7,385 nucleotides of DNA from Acidobacteriota bacterium (GCA_026394095.1 JAPKYY010000149.1:1-7385); one strand, 5' to 3'. Counted from the first letter of the stretch, positions 1-5,791 are shown. Made by a program: numbers and translations. The notes: a model not told the origin generated them from the sequence alone.

Positions 1-153
1 TTCACGCTTGAGCCGGGCGACGTTGTCTCAACCGGTACGCCTCCCGGAGTCGGATTTGCCCGCAAGCCGCAAGTACTGCTCAAGCCGGGCGACCATTGCA
101 TTGTTGAAGTGGAAGGCCTCGGCCAACTTCACAATCCTGTCGTCGGCGAATAG
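1..153 (+). CDS. Fumarylacetoacetate hydrolase (FAH) family protein, C-terminal fragment
   Basis: Reading from base 1 gives 50 residues and a TAG stop. The fragment contains [18 protein letters not shown], then a KPGD element and an [13 protein letters not shown] ending. This is the conserved C-terminal part of the FAH fold; family members hydrolyse, hydrate or decarboxylate small beta-keto or 2-oxo acids with a divalent metal in the cytoplasm (for example fumarylpyruvate, 2-keto-4-pentenoate or diketo-deoxy-sugar acid enzymes). The exact substrate cannot be told from the tail, because the metal-binding glutamates lie upstream of the window. The gene is cut by the window edge, not visibly broken. 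It converges on the GMC oxidoreductase gene with only 7 bases between the two stops, and I see no terminator hairpin between them. Confidence 0.85.
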   Translation, partial: FTLEPGDVVSTGTPPGVGFARKPQVLLKPGDHCIVEVEGLGQLHNPVVGE

Positions 154-160
154 TCAGAAC

Positions 161-1564
161 CTAGCAGCGAATCAGATCGGCCCCCCGCTCAGCCAGCATG
201 AGTGTGGGGGCCGTTGTATTTCCACTCGGGATCAGAGGCATCACGCTGGCATCCACCACCCGCAAGCCACCGACATAGTGCACCTTCAGGTCGGTATCGA
301 CCACCGCCATCCGGTCTGAGCCCATCCGGCAGGTGCCGCAGGCATGCCACATCACGTCGTAGTTGATTCCGGCCTCAATGCGGCCCATTTTTTCGCCTAT
401 GACGCGGGCACGGGCAAGCCCGCGATCGAGCATGATGCGGTCTTCAGGCTCTTCAAGGACGTTGAGATGCATTGAGGGGCCCTCGCTCGGGTCTGCACTG
501 CGCAGACGCAGATAGCCCCGGCTGAAGGGCCGCAAGAGCACTGTCCAGAGCGTAAAGCCATTGCCGGTGGAGCGCCGCGGGACAAAATTGATCTGCAGAT
601 CGGGTGCAGGAGCAAGCTCGTGGCTGCGCATCGTCACCTGCGCTTCCACCACCGGTGAGCTCATTGGGCCTTTTCCGGTGAGCATGTAGCGTACTTGATC
701 CGCGAGGCCGGCATGTTTGGTGAGTTGTGTGGGCGCATCCATCGAGAACTCGATGCCGGCCCGCACATGATCTTGCAGGTTTTCTCCAACGCCGGGCAGA
801 TCGAGGGAAACCGGGATCCCCAGACTCTCCAGGTGAGCGGCAGGCCCGATGCCACTGCGCATCAAGATCATGGGTGTGTGGATCGCTCCGGCACAGAGCA
901 CCACTTCGTACTTGGCCATGAAGGTTTCGATCTTGCCGTTGCGAAGGACTTCAACGCCACGGGCGCGGCCTTCATCAATCAGCACACGAATCACTTGTGC
1001 CCCGCCCACAAGCGTAAGGTTCGGGTTATCGGCTCGCACTTTCTTAAGGAAGGTGTCGGCAGCAGTGGGCTTGTTGCCGCGGCGGTGCATCACCTCGACG
1101 GGCTTTGCCCCTTCTTCTTTGCCTGCTTCGAGGAATTGCTTTGTGAACGGATGGAGAGTGCGCAGGGGTTCGAGCGGCAGCCCGCCCTTCAGGCTTTTTT
1201 CAAAGTAGGGGGCAACATAATCCCATCCCCAGCCGGCATTGCCCAGTTCGCGCCAGGCATCGTAATCGAAACGGTCGCCACGAGAGTAGACCCCGGCATA
1301 AAGAGCCGTGGATCCGCCCAGAACTTTGCCTCGCGGGTAGGCAAGGCGTTTCTTGCCCAGGTAAGGTTCTTCTTCGGTCTCGATGCCCCAATCGAGAGGG
1401 CCGCCGAGCAGGCTGCGCCATGCCAGGGGAACACGAGCTTCAGGGCCAGGATCGAGGGGGCCGGCTTCGAGCAAGAGGACGTTGAGCTGGCGGAGTTCGC
1501 TCAACCGGGCTGCTACGACGCTACCGGCTGCGCCACCGCCCACTACGATGTAATCGGTTACCAA
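161..1564 (-). CDS. GMC family FAD-dependent oxidoreductase (choline/alcohol dehydrogenase-like)
   Basis: This 467-residue flavoprotein should oxidise an alcohol or sugar-type hydroxyl using FAD; the substrate is not identifiable. An N-terminal Rossmann motif VVGGGAAGS (GxGxxG at residues 9-14) is followed by LLLEAG with Glu33, which normally binds the FAD ribose. The first GMC signature starts near residue 79 (GKVLGGSTALYAG). The second signature, GAIHTPMILMRSGIG (226-240), matches perfectly, and GVGENLQDH follows at 258-266. The catalytic pair is most likely His407 (WHACGTCRMG) and Asn449 (PSGNTTAPT). No signal peptide is seen, so it is probably cytoplasmic. At 467 residues it is shorter than typical 530-600 residue members, mainly in the substrate-binding part. 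In signature 1 the usual Asn/His after GGS(S/T)xx is Tyr89. The start is TTG: the frame has a TAA just upstream (1576-1574) and no ATG restores the Rossmann fold. It lies 4 bases after the YCII-protein stop, so it is probably translationally coupled to it. Confidence 0.92.
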   Translation of the reverse strand: MVTDYIVVGGGAAGSVVAARLSELRQLNVLLLEAGPLDPGPEARVPLAWRSLLGGPLDWGIETEEEPYLGKKRLAYPRGKVLGGSTALYAGVYSRGDRFDYDAWRELGNAGWGWDYVAPYFEKSLKGGLPLEPLRTLHPFTKQFLEAGKEEGAKPVEVMHRRGNKPTAADTFLKKVRADNPNLTLVGGAQVIRVLIDEGRARGVEVLRNGKIETFMAKYEVVLCAGAIHTPMILMRSGIGPAAHLESLGIPVSLDLPGVGENLQDHVRAGIEFSMDAPTQLTKHAGLADQVRYMLTGKGPMSSPVVEAQVTMRSHELAPAPDLQINFVPRRSTGNGFTLWTVLLRPFSRGYLRLRSADPSEGPSMHLNVLEEPEDRIMLDRGLARARVIGEKMGRIEAGINYDVMWHACGTCRMGSDRMAVVDTDLKVHYVGGLRVVDASVMPLIPSGNTTAPTLMLAERGADLIRC

Positions 1565-1568
1565 CTCT

Positions 1569-2165
1569 TCAGCTTACGCCGTTCCAGACCTGCGCGTCGT
1601 GAAACCAGAGGAAGACTTTTGCTTCCGGAAAGAGCTTTTTGATTTTGGGGAGGTCTTCGGTATCCAGCACGGCGAAGTAGCTGTCTTCACCCCCGGTCAG
1701 CGGCCCCGAGGCGATCAGCCTGATGTCTGCTGCGGCGGGGCGGACCGTTTTGAGGACGATACCGACACGGCGGACGTAGGTCTCCTTGAAGCCGGGCTTG
1801 TCATAGGCTGCGCGGTAGGCTTTGCCAACACTTGCCGGGCCCTTCCAGGTTTGGCAGTTGATCTTGAGATCGCCAGCGAGAACTTTGGGGTCGGCGGCAG
1901 CAAGGCGGGCGGCGTTGCTGGCTGAGGCACTGAAGATAAAGATGCCTCGCGAGCCAACCAGGCCCGAGATGGGTCCTGCGCTTTCCAGATCGCCGGACTT
2001 CCACATTGCCCCGATATGGCCCATATGAGCGGCCTGCAGCTCTTTGGCACGATCTGCTTCAATTTTTCCTGCTTCCGGGCCATCCCCAAGAAAACAAAGC
2101 TGATAGTCGGCAGCGCAGGCAAGTACTGGAAGGAGAATGAGGGAAAGGAGACGGGCTTGGGTCAT
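1569..2165 (-). CDS. Secreted or lipoprotein-like protein with tandem YCII-type domains
   Basis: This is a 198-residue protein of unknown function. The first 17-19 residues (one Arg, then LLSLILLPVLACAA) form an export signal. VLAC with Cys17 could be a loose lipobox, or cleavage could follow the ACA. Residues about 20-108 resemble a YCII domain: AHMGHIGAMWKSGDLESAGP carries His47/His50, then comes RGIFIFSASASNAARLAAADPKV with Asp93 and an ending Trp. YCII proteins are small ferredoxin-like-fold proteins with a proposed His/Asp active site. The second half (about 127-195) repeats the same pattern (IRLIASGPLTGGEDSYFAVL to a terminal VW) but lacks the His and the ADP motif, so it looks like a degenerate second copy. 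The ATG at 2165 is supported by the signal peptide, but I see no good Shine-Dalgarno. It is the first gene of a two-gene unit with the GMC oxidoreductase. The YCII assignment is by pattern only. Confidence 0.8.
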   Translation of the reverse strand: MTQARLLSLILLPVLACAADYQLCFLGDGPEAGKIEADRAKELQAAHMGHIGAMWKSGDLESAGPISGLVGSRGIFIFSASASNAARLAAADPKVLAGDLKINCQTWKGPASVGKAYRAAYDKPGFKETYVRRVGIVLKTVRPAAADIRLIASGPLTGGEDSYFAVLDTEDLPKIKKLFPEAKVFLWFHDAQVWNGVS

Positions 2166-2181
2166 ATTGGAGGCCTAACCT

Positions 2182-2189
2182 GTTATACT
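2182..2189. promoter_or_regulatory. Overlapping divergent -10 boxes between the YCII gene and tRNA-Pro
   Basis: The 8-base core GTTATACT reads as TATACT (2184-2189) on the plus strand, about 25 bases before the tRNA 5' end. It reads as TATAAC (2187-2182) on the minus strand, 16 bases before the YCII-protein ATG. Both are close to the sigma70 TATAAT consensus. Neither has a convincing -35 at 16-18 bases; the best plus-strand candidate, GTCATA at 2161-2166, is weak. If both are used, the two polymerases would compete for one site. This is inference from sequence only. Confidence 0.4.
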
Positions 2190-2214
2190 GCAAGCTAGTC
2201 TACCAACCACCCGT

Positions 2215-2291
2215 CGGGGCGTGGCTCAGCCTGGTAGAGCGCCTGGTTCGGGACCAGGAGGCCGGAGGTTCGAATCCTCTCGCCCCGACCA
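2215..2291 (+). tRNA. tRNA-Pro (anticodon CGG), CCA encoded
   Basis: A full cloverleaf can be drawn. The acceptor stem CGGGGCG pairs perfectly with CGCCCCG, followed by discriminator A and an encoded CCA. The D arm is GCTC/GAGC. The anticodon stem CCTGG/CCAGG closes the loop TTCGGGA, placing anticodon CGG at 2249-2251, which reads the proline codon CCG. The T arm is GGAGG-TTCGAAT-CCTCT, with one G-U pair at the base. It is a single gene followed 20 bases later by its own terminator, so it is likely a monocistronic transcript. No duplicated fragment of its 3' end was seen elsewhere in the window, so there is no evidence that it served as an integration site. Confidence 0.98.
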
Positions 2292-2311
2292 AAAAACCTT
2301 TTCTGATGAAT

Positions 2312-2337
2312 ACGGCCTCGGGCCGTTTTTCTTTTTT
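2312..2337 (+). terminator. Rho-independent terminator of tRNA-Pro
   Basis: The stem ACGGCC/GGCCGT (6 bp, TCG loop, 2312-2326) runs directly into TTTTTCTTTTTT. This is a classic intrinsic terminator on the plus strand. On the minus strand the hairpin is not followed directly by a T run (a T6 comes only about 15 bases later), so it is probably not an efficient terminator for the toxin gene ending at 2370. Confidence 0.88.
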
Positions 2338-2369
2338 CACTCGCAACTTCGCCAGGCACGAATTGCGCC

Positions 2370-2750
2370 CTAGCGCCTTCGGCCAAACAAATGTTCCGTT
2401 AGTCCAGGCAAGTGCCAAATTTGGTTGTGCCATTCCGCGAGATCCGAGGCAGCCCAAACCATAAGCAACACCTCAGCAACCAAGCCGATCGGCTCAAACT
2501 GCGACACAATGAATACTCCTGGACTATCCTCACCCAATGCCAGCCGATCCTGAAAATGTCTTGGCATGGTGCGCCTGTCATGGGTAAGCAGGATTCGATT
2601 GCTTCTTGCTGCAATGTCAAGCACCTTACTATCTGGCAATCCATGCAGCCCGTTATCCGCCGCTGATGCGAAGTCGATCGCAGGTTCGCGCCGCCTGACA
2701 GCGAGCACAATATCCAAGTCAACGTCAGCGTCGGCTTGGAAGCGGATCAA
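2370..2750 (-). CDS. DUF5615-type PIN-like protein, putative toxin of module 1
   Basis: This small acidic protein (126 residues from the TTG at 2750) matches the PIN-like DUF5615 pattern. MIRFQADADVD opens the domain with Asp7 and Asp9; GLPDSKVLDIAA supplies Asp40 and Asp45; RILLTHDRRTM supplies Asp58. PIN-domain proteins use such acidic clusters to hold Mg2+ and cleave RNA. DUF5615 proteins are typically paired with DUF433 proteins as predicted type II toxin-antitoxin systems. The acidic positions are also present in the module 2 copy, so the protein looks intact. I chose TTG because similarity to the other copy begins exactly at MIRFQADAD. An ATG at 2798 would add 16 unconserved residues inside the antitoxin gene. 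The TTG is 8 bases after the antitoxin stop. No terminator is seen before the tRNA region. RNase activity is inferred from the family, not shown. Confidence 0.78.
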   Translation of the reverse strand: MIRFQADADVDLDIVLAVRRREPAIDFASAADNGLHGLPDSKVLDIAARSNRILLTHDRRTMPRHFQDRLALGEDSPGVFIVSQFEPIGLVAEVLLMVWAASDLAEWHNQIWHLPGLTEHLFGRRR

Positions 2751-2758
2751 GGCCGCGG

Positions 2759-3070
2759 CTAACCAATTTTGATGCGGGCTTGCTGCAAGCGTTCCCACAG
2801 AGCCGGATTGACCTCAGAAAGTGGTGCGCCAATCAAATCCTGAGCCTCGCGCTCACTCGCGGCGAGGTAATCGTCAATCTCAGCCTGATGATCCAGATAG
2901 AACGCAATCGCCCCATACACATTAGCTGGTTTTCCAAGAAGCGGATATCGCTCATGGATACGCTCCGGGGAGTCGCCGCGATTGAATGCATACACCACCG
3001 AATCCAAAGAAATGCGCGTCCCGGCTACGTAGTAGCCTCCGTTACGCTGCTCGATGTATTCGCTCTGCAT
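2759..3070 (-). CDS. DUF433 protein, putative antitoxin of module 1
   Basis: This 103-residue protein carries the DUF433 pattern. An N-terminal GGYYVAGTRISLDSVVYAFNRG is followed by SPERIHERYPLL and VYGAIAFYLDHQAEIDDYL, a helix-turn-helix-like arrangement at residues about 15-70. A C-terminal tail (LSEVNPALWERLQQARIKIG) probably contacts the partner toxin. DUF433 proteins are predicted DNA-binding antitoxins that neutralise PIN-like partners and repress their own operon. The ATG has a Shine-Dalgarno AGGAG 7 bases upstream. It is very similar to the module 2 antitoxin over most of its length, but it lacks the last three codons (ASR/P-type tail) because a TAG replaces the corresponding GCC. It begins 41 bases after the GH3 stop and could also be read from GH3 transcripts. 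Confidence 0.83.
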   Translation of the reverse strand: MQSEYIEQRNGGYYVAGTRISLDSVVYAFNRGDSPERIHERYPLLGKPANVYGAIAFYLDHQAEIDDYLAASEREAQDLIGAPLSEVNPALWERLQQARIKIG

Positions 3071-3077
3071 GGCCTTG

Positions 3078-3094
3078 CTCCTGTCTCGATTATA
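3078..3094 (-). promoter_or_regulatory. Antitoxin 1 -10 box (TATAAT) and Shine-Dalgarno (AGGAG)
   Basis: On the minus strand a perfect TATAAT occupies 3094-3089, and AGGAG at 3082-3078 lies 7 bases before the ATG at 3070. Transcription would start near 3082, giving a leader of only about 12 bases. No consensus -35 is found at 16-18 bases; that region lies in the GC-rich 3' end of the GH3 gene. The same TATAATC spacing occurs before antitoxin 2, which supports it being a real promoter element. Confidence 0.55.
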
Positions 3095-3111
3095 GCGGGG
3101 GCCTGGATCAA

Positions 3112-5022
3112 CTACCGGCTCCGCGCCGGATAAGTCAAACCATGTCCAAACGGAAAGAGCGGATCCTTCGAATCGTAAGGGAGGTCCTCAAGCTGAAGCC
3201 TTACAGCCTCCATCGATGACGGCATCTCAAACGGCAACTTGCCCGCCGGCGCAAACCGGCCCGTAAGCACGTCCAGCAGCGCCTCATCGCTCACGCCGAA
3301 AGTGGCCACCACGCCGGCAGAGGCGCGAGCGAGTTCCGGAATCACCAGCGGGCGATCCAGATGCATTACCGTCACCAGCGGGCATTTCTTTGCCAACTCG
3401 AGCAGCGGCGCGGTGACTTCACCCGGCAAAGTCAGCTCAATCGGCTTCGAGCTGCGACCCGCCATAAAGCCCTCCGGGCGCGCACTCACCTTCGCCACGC
3501 AGACGTCCGCCTTCTCCGGCTCCGTTGTCGACACATAGCCGTAGCGTGCCGCCACACCCGCATCCAGACCTTGCACGTACATCTTGACGCCAGGACGCAG
3601 AGGCAGAACAGCGTCGCGATTTTGCAGCACCACAACCGACTTCCGCTGCGCCTTCATCGCCTCCTGCTCGAATTCCTTTTTCCTGACGGTGCGCTCGGCT
3701 TCATCCGGGTTGACGTAAGGATTCTCAAACAACCCAAGCGCAAGATGAATCCGCAGAATCCGGCGGGCCGATTCATCCACGCGCGCCTCCTGCAACTTGC
3801 CTTCCTTTACCAACTCGACAATGTAGTTCGGCGTTGCGTCGCCACCCATTCGGTCTACGCCCGCTTCGATCGCCTTCTGGTAGCGCTCCTTAACGCTTAG
3901 TTTCTCCACGCCCCAGGGCATCCCGGTGGAAATGCCGGTGTCAGAATTCACCACACCCTGAAAGCCGAGCTTCTCCCGCAATAGCTGCGTAACAATTTCC
4001 CGGTTGTAGGACATGCCCACCGCTTCTTTCGTCACACCGCTGGCAACCGCATAGTAAGGCATGATCATAGCTGCACCTTCCTGGATCGCAGTTTTCCACG
4101 GCAACAGATGGTATTCAAGGTTGTTGCCTGGATAGACCTGATTCTTGCCGTGGGCAAAGTGGGCATCGAATCCCCCACTGGCAGGTCCCGCTCCAGGAAA
4201 GTGCTTCACCACGACAGCGACACTACCCGGCCCCAGGCTCTTCCCCTGAAAGCCACGAATCAGCGCACCCAGCATTTCCGCCGTAAGCTTGGCATCCTCG
4301 CCGAGCGTTTCACCGAAGCGATTCCAACGAGGCTCTGTGGCAACGTCTGCCGTCGGATGATAGGCACCACGCAGCCCCACAGAAACATACTCCCGGGCTG
4401 CGATTGAGGCGAAATCCTCCACCAGCTTCGCATCGCGCGTAGCGGCCAGCCCCAACGTTCCCGGCCATTGCGAGAAGGCGCCACCCGCTTCCATAATGCC
4501 GAAGTTCGCCGCAGCTCCAAGATGATTTCGCGGGTTGGTCACGAAGATCGGCGGAATGCCCAAGCGCGTTCGCTCGGCCGCTTCCTGTACGCCGTTCAGC
4601 CAGGTGGCCATCTGACGCGGCGGCAGGTTCGCTCGCACGATGAACTGAGCCAGATGCAGGCGATTCAGTGCCTCGCCCGTCCCGGGAGAGACCAGTTGCA
4701 ATGGCCCTGGATTGAATGGATTGGTGCCGTAAGTGGACTGCTCGCTCGGGGTGCCGTTCGCGCCAGGCATAAGGGACGGGCCCACCATAAGCCCGGCCTT
4801 TTCTTCCAGTGTCATGCGCGACACCAGGTCGTTTGCACGTGCCTCCGGGGAGAGACGCCAATCTTCGTAGGCGTCCAGTTTTCCGTTCTTGTTGAGGTCC
4901 TTGAATAGCAGGCCGTCAATGCTGAGGACATTCGCGACGCGGGCACCGATTACTGGTTGCACCGGCCGGGTTTGGGCGAACACGGACAATGCGCAGGCTA
5001 ATACAAAGACGACTCTAATCAA
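3112..5022 (-). CDS. Secreted glycoside hydrolase family 3 beta-glucosidase-like protein
   Basis: This 636-residue enzyme should hydrolyse beta-linked glucosides or related oligosaccharides, probably outside the cytoplasm. A signal peptide (residues 1-16, ending VFAQ) is followed by FKDLNKNGKLDAYEDWR (40-56), an EF-hand-like calcium loop common in one GH3 branch. The GH3 N-terminal barrel follows: MTLEEKAGLM near 70, ADVATEPRWNRFGETLGED (225-243), KHFPGAG (273-279), and GFQGVVNSDTGIS, whose Asp361 is the expected nucleophile. A C-terminal alpha/beta sandwich covers roughly 450-636 and ends in FPFGHGLTY. It stops there without the fibronectin-III domain found in many larger GH3 enzymes. The start is TTG at 5022, supported by a strong AAGGAG 8 bases upstream (5036-5031) and by the signal peptide; no ATG fits. 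The acid/base residue is not assigned, as is usual for GH3. It lies between two toxin-antitoxin modules on the same strand. Substrate is unknown. Confidence 0.93.
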   Translation of the reverse strand: MIRVVFVLACALSVFAQTRPVQPVIGARVANVLSIDGLLFKDLNKNGKLDAYEDWRLSPEARANDLVSRMTLEEKAGLMVGPSLMPGANGTPSEQSTYGTNPFNPGPLQLVSPGTGEALNRLHLAQFIVRANLPPRQMATWLNGVQEAAERTRLGIPPIFVTNPRNHLGAAANFGIMEAGGAFSQWPGTLGLAATRDAKLVEDFASIAAREYVSVGLRGAYHPTADVATEPRWNRFGETLGEDAKLTAEMLGALIRGFQGKSLGPGSVAVVVKHFPGAGPASGGFDAHFAHGKNQVYPGNNLEYHLLPWKTAIQEGAAMIMPYYAVASGVTKEAVGMSYNREIVTQLLREKLGFQGVVNSDTGISTGMPWGVEKLSVKERYQKAIEAGVDRMGGDATPNYIVELVKEGKLQEARVDESARRILRIHLALGLFENPYVNPDEAERTVRKKEFEQEAMKAQRKSVVVLQNRDAVLPLRPGVKMYVQGLDAGVAARYGYVSTTEPEKADVCVAKVSARPEGFMAGRSSKPIELTLPGEVTAPLLELAKKCPLVTVMHLDRPLVIPELARASAGVVATFGVSDEALLDVLTGRFAPAGKLPFEMPSSMEAVRLQLEDLPYDSKDPLFPFGHGLTYPARSR

Positions 5023-5030
5023 AGCGATTT

Positions 5031-5036
5031 CTCCTT
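5031..5036 (-). promoter_or_regulatory. Shine-Dalgarno deciding the TTG start of the GH3 gene
   Basis: The minus strand reads AAGGAG here, 8 bases before the TTG at 5022. Such a strong site at the right distance, with no ATG nearby in frame, is the main reason for placing the GH3 start at TTG. The 73-base gap upstream (5095-5023) shows no clear promoter; TTGTCT and TAGTTA 17 bases apart are a poor match. Confidence 0.75.
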
Positions 5037-5095
5037 CTGGATCAACAGCTAACTAGACTATCAATTGCCCTGAGACAACTTTTGACACACACCCG

Positions 5096-5470
5096 TCAAC
5101 GCGTAAAGAAATGGCGTGACATCCCTGGCAGGTAGCGCAATTGATCCACCCACTCAACGGATTCCGACGCTACCCAAACAGCAATGATGGCTTCCGCCGC
5201 CTCGCCAATACTTGCAGACTGATTCACCAGAAAAACTCCGGGACTTGCAAGACCCTCAAGTAGGCGCGCTCTAAAGTGATCCACCATTGTGCGCCGGTCA
5301 TGGGTCACCAAAATCCGCCCTTGCTGAGCTGCAATCTCGAGAACGTCTGGATCGGAAAGGCCAGCAAGCTTGCTGTCGGAAGCGGAAGCGAAATCGATAG
5401 CTGGTTCCCTCAAACGCACGGCCTTGACAAGACCATAGTGCAGGTCGGCATCAGCCTGAAAACGAATCAA
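5096..5470 (-). CDS. DUF5615-type PIN-like protein, putative toxin of module 2
   Basis: This is the 124-residue paralogue of the module 1 toxin. Key acidic residues are kept: Asp7 and Asp9 (FQADADL), Asp40, Asp42 and Glu45 (GLSDPDVLEIAA), and Asp58 (RILVTHDRRTM). Both copies also share REPAIDFASA and a closing YLPG/HLPG element near the C-terminus. The likely activity is metal-dependent RNA cleavage held in check by the DUF433 partner, as predicted for the PIN-like superfamily. The start is taken as TTG at 5470, whose bases overlap the antitoxin TGA in a TTGA arrangement, a typical sign of translational coupling. An ATG at 5518 would add 16 residues that do not match the other copy. Its stop lies 73 bases before the GH3 start, with no obvious terminator between. 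Confidence 0.8.
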   Translation of the reverse strand: MIRFQADADLHYGLVKAVRLREPAIDFASASDSKLAGLSDPDVLEIAAQQGRILVTHDRRTMVDHFRARLLEGLASPGVFLVNQSASIGEAAEAIIAVWVASESVEWVDQLRYLPGMSRHFFTR

Positions 5471-5784
5471 GGCCGCGAGGCACCTATCGCTACCTTGGCA
5501 CGCTGCAACCGCTCCCACAGGGCTGGATTTTCTTCAGAGAGCGGAATTGAATTCGCCTCGAACTCGCGCGCAGACTCTTCGAGATACTTGTCGATCTCAG
5601 CTTGATGATCAAGGTAGAAAGCGATCGCACCGTAGATCTGGGCAAGCTTCAAAGATGGAAAGCCTTCTTGAATAGCTTCCGGCGACTGCCCTCGGTTGAA
5701 AGCATACACAACCGAATCGAGCGAAATTCGCGTCCCAGCTGCATAGTAGCCCCCATTACGCTCTTCAATGTATTCGCTTTGCAT
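5467..5784 (-). CDS. DUF433 protein, putative antitoxin of module 2
   Basis: This 105-residue DUF433 protein is nearly identical to the module 1 antitoxin over the first 32 residues (MQSEYIEERNGGYYAAGTRI onwards). It remains similar through IYGAIAFYLDHQAEIDKYL and PLSEENPALWERLQRAKVAIG, then ends ASRP. It has a one-residue deletion where the copy 1 protein reads LLGKPANVYG. The DUF433 fold is thought to bind DNA through a winged-helix-like region and to bind the PIN-like toxin through its C-terminal part; this is family knowledge, not visible directly. The ATG has AGGA 7 bases upstream and TATAAT 17 bases upstream. Its stop codon overlaps the toxin start. It is the first gene of the leftward cluster and is divergent from the deacylase gene, with which it shares a 51-base intergenic region. 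Confidence 0.85.
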   Translation of the reverse strand: MQSEYIEERNGGYYAAGTRISLDSVVYAFNRGQSPEAIQEGFPSLKLAQIYGAIAFYLDHQAEIDKYLEESAREFEANSIPLSEENPALWERLQRAKVAIGASRP

Positions 5785-5791
5785 AGCTTTT

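Noticed and set aside
695..1642. Long plus-strand frame of 315 residues opposite the GMC gene
   Set aside because: It is a shadow of the GMC codons in GC-rich DNA. The opposite strand carries complete GMC motifs, and this frame has no recognisable domain.
2312..2337. Bidirectional function of the tRNA terminator for the toxin 1 transcript
   Set aside because: On the minus strand the hairpin is preceded by A residues but not directly followed by a T tract, so an intrinsic terminator is not supported in that direction.
2215..2370. tRNA-Pro as the attachment site of a genomic island carrying the toxin-antitoxin modules
   Set aside because: No integrase and no second copy of the tRNA 3' end were found in the window, and the neighbouring genes look like ordinary chromosomal genes.
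2195..2457. Minus-strand frames across the tRNA reading like GARGFEPPASWSRTRRSTRLSHAPTG
   Set aside because: This is the well-known spurious protein produced by translating the antisense of a tRNA gene; it is not a gene.
3115..3129. CCGGC-N5-GCCGG inverted repeat upstream of antitoxin 1 as its operator
   Set aside because: It lies in the GH3 coding end, is GC-rich and short, and does not resemble the repeat before antitoxin 2, so chance is likely.
5217..5223. An extra GACTGAT half-site inside toxin 2
   Set aside because: A single 7-mer is expected about this often by chance in a window of this size, and there is no partner half-site beside it.
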